Positions 5,032-8,205 of a stretch of 8,205 nucleotides of DNA are shown in pieces. Position 1 is the stretch's first letter, and every line of letters begins with the position of its first letter. Source of the stretch: Candidatus Apopatosoma intestinale (lineage in GTDB: Bacteria > Bacillota > Clostridia > Oscillospirales > CAG-272); NCBI GenBank assembly GCA_018064545.1, contig JAGHUY010000082.1, positions 1 through 8,205 of the forward strand, written 5' to 3'. Under the pieces are notes generated by a model. It did no database searches. It worked only from the letters and a program-made list of their open reading frames with translations, and had not been told where the DNA came from. Position numbers and translations under genes: made by a program.

Positions 5032-6222
5032 ATGAATAAGACAGAAGCATTGAAATTCTATCATGACGAAGTGGAAAAGATCAAAGCCGACGGCCTGTTC
5101 AAAGGTGAGCGTGTCATCGCGTCCCCGCAGGGCGCCAAAGTGACCACCGCCGACGGTACCGGCATGATCAATATGTGCGCCAATAACTATCTCGGCCTTG
5201 CCGACTCGAAAGAACTGATCGACGCCGCCGTGGCGTCCTATCAGAATCGCGGCTATGGATGCGCCAGTGTCCGCTTTATCTGCGGTACGCTCGATATTCA
5301 TAAGGAACTGGAAGCCAAGATCAGCCGCTTCCTCGGCACGGAGGACACCATTCTGTATTCCTCCTGTTTTGACGCCAACGGCGGTCTGTTTGAGACGATC
5401 TTGACCGCGGAAGACGCCGTCATTTCCGACGAGCTCAACCACGCCAGCATCATCGACGGCGTCCGTCTGTGCAAGGCGATGCGCTATCGCTATAAGAATA
5501 ACAATATGGAAGACCTGGAAGCCAAACTGAAAGAGGCCGATGCCGCAGGCGCCCGGATCAAACTGATCGCCACCGACGGTGTTTTCTCGATGGACGGCAT
5601 CATCGCCAATCTGAAAGGCATCTGCGATCTGGCCGACAAATATCATGCGTTCGTCATGGTGGATGACAGCCATGCTTCCGGCTTTGTCGGGGCGCACGGC
5701 AAGGGAACGGCCGAGCATTGCGGCGTGATGGGCAGAGTAGACATTGTCACGTCCACGTTCGGCAAGGCTCTCGGCGGTGCTTCCGGCGGCTTTACCTCCG
5801 GCCGGAAAGAGATCATCGATCTGCTCCGTCAGCGCAGCCGTCCGTATCTGTTCTCTAACTCCCTCGCGCCCGCCATTGCGGCAACGACGTCCAAACTGAT
5901 CGATATGCTCTCCGAGACAACGGAACTCCGCGACAGATTGGAAGAGAATACGAAGTATTACCGCTCGCTTCTCACCGAGGCGAAATTCGACATCATCGAC
6001 AGCACGCATCCGATCGTGCCGGTCATGCTCTACGATGAGCGCACAGCCGGGGAGATGGCACGCCGCATGATGGAAAAGGGCGTTTACGTCGTGGCGTTCT
6101 CCTACCCGGTCGTTCCGAAGGGTCGCGCCAGAATCCGCACGCAGGTCTGCGCTTCCCACACCAAGGAAGAACTGAAATATGTGGTGGATTGCTTCAAGGC
6201 AGTCAGAGACGAAATGAAATAA
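5032..6222 (+). CDS. kbl: Glycine C-acetyltransferase (2-amino-3-ketobutyrate CoA ligase)
   Basis: Kbl is a PLP-dependent alpha-oxoamine synthase that cleaves 2-amino-3-ketobutyrate with CoA to glycine and acetyl-CoA. It acts directly after Tdh, which makes an unstable product, and the two are thought to channel it. The 396-residue product has the family N-terminus [10 protein letters not shown], the cofactor-stacking region [10 protein letters not shown], the PLP-binding Asp in [11 protein letters not shown], and the Schiff-base lysine K245 in [13 protein letters not shown]. The C-terminal [12 protein letters not shown] closes the active site. The length matches the family (about 398). The start is 16 bases after the tdh stop, with AGGAG at 5017-5021. 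Related enzymes (KBL, serine palmitoyltransferase, BioF, HemA) share the fold; the tdh neighbour makes Kbl by far the best reading. A strong terminator follows at once. Confidence 0.97.
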   Translation: MNKTEALKFYHDEVEKIKADGLFKGERVIASPQGAKVTTADGTGMINMCANNYLGLADSKELIDAAVASYQNRGYGCASVRFICGTLDIHKELEAKISRFLGTEDTILYSSCFDANGGLFETILTAEDAVISDELNHASIIDGVRLCKAMRYRYKNNNMEDLEAKLKEADAAGARIKLIATDGVFSMDGIIANLKGICDLADKYHAFVMVDDSHASGFVGAHGKGTAEHCGVMGRVDIVTSTFGKALGGASGGFTSGRKEIIDLLRQRSRPYLFSNSLAPAIAATTSKLIDMLSETTELRDRLEENTKYYRSLLTEAKFDIIDSTHPIVPVMLYDERTAGEMARRMMEKGVYVVAFSYPVVPKGRARIRTQVCASHTKEELKYVVDCFKAVRDEMK

Positions 6223-6258
6223 AAAACAGGCGTTGGCCGCGGCCAACGCCTGTTTTTT
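6221..6258 (+). terminator. Strong intrinsic terminator after kbl
   Basis: Bases 6221-6238 are the exact reverse complement of 6241-6258: an 18-bp near-perfect palindrome with GC-rich core CAGGCGTTGGCC. It ends in six T on the plus strand and starts with six A, so it can also act on the minus strand. It overlaps the last two bases of the kbl stop codon and ends the tdh-kbl transcript. Confidence 0.95.
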
Positions 6259-6277
6259 CGGTGTTTTCCCATTTTTC

Positions 6278-6306
6278 TTTACTTTGCTAAAAAAATATGG
6301 TAAAAT
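6278..6306 (+). promoter_or_regulatory. Sigma-A promoter for the GH3 gene
   Basis: TTTACT (6278-6283, four of six consensus bases) and TAAAAT (6301-6306, five of six) are separated by 17 bases. TGG directly before the -10 box gives an extended -10. The predicted start near 6313 gives a leader of about 25 bases with GAGG at 6326-6329. The A/T-rich stretch 6271-6308 contrasts with the GC-richer genes. I see no clear operator palindrome. Confidence 0.65.
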
Positions 6307-6337
6307 AATGGTACTAAAACCGAACGAGGTAACAGAA

Positions 6338-8205
6338 ATGAAAAAAAGTGAATTGACAGCCGCCGAAAAACGCAAACTGGTCATGGGCATGAACAGTTGG
6401 AGCAATGACGATCTGGGCGGCAAAATTTATCGGTTCCGTATGGCGGACGGCCCGATCGGGCTTCGCACGCCGATCGATCCCGACGATGAAAGCAAGGGGA
6501 TCCGTCCTTCGCTTGCCTATCCGTCGGCGCAGACGCTCTCCCATACGTGGGAGCCGGAGTATGCCGAAAAGATGGGAGAGGCGATCGCCAACGACTGCAT
6601 CGACGCGGGCGTGGACATCATTCTCGGCCCGGCAGTCAATATCAAGAGACTGCCGACCTGCGGACGAAATTTTGAATATTACAGCGAAGACCCGATTCTC
6701 GCCGGGCGGTTGGGCGCGGCCTATATCGAGGGCGTGCAGAGATGCCACGTCGGGACAAGCATGAAGCATTTTTGCTGTAACAATACCGAATATGCGCGTC
6801 TGTTCTGCTCGTCTGAGGTGGACGAACGGACGCTGAGGGAAATCTATCTGAAACCGTTTGAGATCGCTTCGAGGGCAAAACCGTGGACGGCCATGTGCTC
6901 CTATAACCTGGTCAACGGGACGCTGATGTCCGAGAACGGGGAACTGTTCCGCGTTCTCCGGGAGGAACTCGGTTTTGACGGACTCATCGAATCCGACTGG
7001 ACGGCCGTGCGCCGCACCGCCAATTCCGTCAACGCCGGGCTGGATTTGGAGATGCCGTACCATGCCGGACGCGCCGCGCAGTTTGAAGAGGATTATGCGG
7101 CGGGATCTGTTGACGAGAATATGCTCGATACGGCGGCCGGCCGGGTTCTCGCGCTTGCCGAAAAATGCGAAGCGGAAAGCAAACTCCGTCGCACGACGAT
7201 GACCGAAGAGGAGCGGGAAGCCCTGGCTTTGCAGATCGCGGAAGACGGGATCGTTCTCTTGAAAAACGATGACGGCCTGTTACCGCTTCACGGCGAACGG
7301 ATCATGATCACCGGCGCACCGGAACGCAAACTGTTTTACGGCGGCGGCTCCGCCCGTGTGACGCCGAACAAGGACTACGTCCGCCTGAGCCGGGCACTCT
7401 CCGACCTCGGCTATGACGTTTGTTATCGGGAATCGACGAGAGAACCCGTCGGCGGACAGATCTGCATGAACGGCAGTGCGATCAGTTGCCGCGAGGAATT
7501 GAAAAACCGCGACGTCGCCATCATCGAAGTCGGCGACGATTCCTCCTGCGAGACCGAGGGACGAGACAGACAGACGATCCGCCTGACAAAAGAGGAAGAA
7601 TCTGTGATCCATTACCTCTCCGCGTTTTGTGACAAAGTGATCGTGGTGGTCTATGCCGGCAGTGCCATTGATATGTCGCCGTGGATCGACGAGGTTTCGG
7701 CCGTCGTCTGGGCGGGCTTCGGCGGTCAGCGCGGAAACGAGGCGCTGGCAAACGTTCTGACCGGGCGCGTCAATCCCTCCGGCAAACTGACGGAAACGTT
7801 CCCGCTTGCCTTGGAAGACGTCCGCGCCGCGCAGTCCTATATCGACCCCGAGACGGTGTGTTATGAAGAGGGACTGATGGTCGGTTACCGCTATTTTGAG
7901 ACGAAGAAGAAACCCGTTTTGTTTCCGTTCGGCTACGGACTGTCGTACTCCTCTTTCTCCTATTCGGATCTGACCGTCGAAACGGATGGGAATACCGTGA
8001 CGGTATCCTTTACGGTCACCAACACGTCCGACGTGGACGGCAAAGAGATTGCCCAGTTGTACGTTTCCGGGTTCTCGCCCGAAAAAGACCGCCCGCGCCG
8101 TGAGCTGAAAGGCTTCGGCAAGGTGACGGTGCCGGCACATGAGAGCGTCCGGACGTCGGTCTCGTTCTCTTTGGATGATCTGAAAACGTTTTCGGACAAG
8201 ACCCG
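6338..8205 (+). CDS. Glycoside hydrolase family 3 enzyme (beta-glucosidase or beta-xylosidase type), 3' end outside the window
   Basis: This is a retaining exo-glycosidase of family GH3. The frame is open from ATG 6338 to the window edge, giving 622 residues. The N-terminal GH3 domain shows DGPIGLR (D37), RNFEYYSEDP (R110), KHFCCNNTE (K143, H144), CSYNLVNG and FDGLIESDW, with D220 as the likely nucleophile. The C-terminal alpha/beta domain carries ETEGRDR (405-411), where E405 or E407 is the likely acid/base. FPFGYGLSYSSF then leads into the fibronectin-III-like domain from about residue 554. Roughly 50-100 residues are missing beyond the edge. There is no signal peptide, so it is probably cytoplasmic and acts on imported glycosides. 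The GAGG site lies about eight bases upstream of the ATG. It has its own promoter and is separated from kbl by a strong terminator. The family is certain; the sugar specificity is not. Confidence 0.95.
   Translation, partial: MKKSELTAAEKRKLVMGMNSWSNDDLGGKIYRFRMADGPIGLRTPIDPDDESKGIRPSLAYPSAQTLSHTWEPEYAEKMGEAIANDCIDAGVDIILGPAVNIKRLPTCGRNFEYYSEDPILAGRLGAAYIEGVQRCHVGTSMKHFCCNNTEYARLFCSSEVDERTLREIYLKPFEIASRAKPWTAMCSYNLVNGTLMSENGELFRVLREELGFDGLIESDWTAVRRTANSVNAGLDLEMPYHAGRAAQFEEDYAAGSVDENMLDTAAGRVLALAEKCEAESKLRRTTMTEEEREALALQIAEDGIVLLKNDDGLLPLHGERIMITGAPERKLFYGGGSARVTPNKDYVRLSRALSDLGYDVCYRESTREPVGGQICMNGSAISCREELKNRDVAIIEVGDDSSCETEGRDRQTIRLTKEEESVIHYLSAFCDKVIVVVYAGSAIDMSPWIDEVSAVVWAGFGGQRGNEALANVLTGRVNPSGKLTETFPLALEDVRAAQSYIDPETVCYEEGLMVGYRYFETKKKPVLFPFGYGLSYSSFSYSDLTVETDGNTVTVSFTVTNTSDVDGKEIAQLYVSGFSPEKDRPRRELKGFGKVTVPAHESVRTSVSFSLDDLKTFSDKT

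Noticed and set aside
4933..6423. 496-residue open frame on the minus strand opposite kbl
   Set aside because: It is a shadow of kbl, caused by codon bias. It crosses the kbl terminator and the GH3 promoter, has no recognisable domain, and kbl is certain on the other strand.

Overview
The window looks like a chromosomal segment of a low-to-mid GC anaerobic Firmicute, most likely class Clostridia. This is inferred from the gene order rbfA-nrnA-truB, strong AGGAGG-type ribosome binding sites, sigma-A-type promoters, and closest resemblance by eye to Firmicutes versions of these proteins. I see no insertion sequence, phage gene, CRISPR array, tRNA or rRNA. The genes are ordinary chromosomal housekeeping and metabolic genes.

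Layout. Bases 1-510 hold the C-terminal end of clpX, cut by the window edge, then an intrinsic terminator and a small Nudix hydrolase (mutT-like, 568-957). A 296-base convergent gap (958-1253) carries a bidirectional terminator and two other inverted repeats. On the minus strand, rbfA, nrnA and truB (3496 down to 1254) form a tight operon with overlapping gene ends and its own promoter near 3546-3573. On the plus strand, a consensus sigma-A promoter (3626-3654) fires divergently from rbfA. About 308 bases follow without a clear gene (3661-3968), and then come tdh and kbl, the two-step threonine-to-glycine pathway, closed by a very strong terminator. A separate promoter then drives a glycoside hydrolase family 3 gene that runs off the right edge.

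How the genes work together. RbfA and TruB act in ribosome and tRNA maturation, and NrnA degrades nanoRNA and pAp, so the minus-strand operon is an RNA/translation-maintenance unit. Tdh oxidises L-threonine to 2-amino-3-ketobutyrate, and Kbl cleaves that with CoA to glycine and acetyl-CoA; the 16-base gap between the genes indicates co-translation from one mRNA. The GH3 enzyme lacks a visible signal peptide and probably cleaves imported oligosaccharides or glycosides.

The most unusual element is the leader between the consensus promoter and tdh. Starting essentially at the predicted transcription start, bases 3660-3742 fold into a closing helix plus three hairpins with no unpaired base between helices, i.e. 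a perfect four-way junction. Further hairpins follow (16 bp at 3763-3799, a bulged hairpin at 3844-3893, a small one at 3936-3951 beside the tdh ribosome binding site). I do not recognise it as any known riboswitch, T-box or tRNA. It is the best candidate here for an undescribed structured RNA, either a cis-acting leader of tdh-kbl or a separate small RNA.
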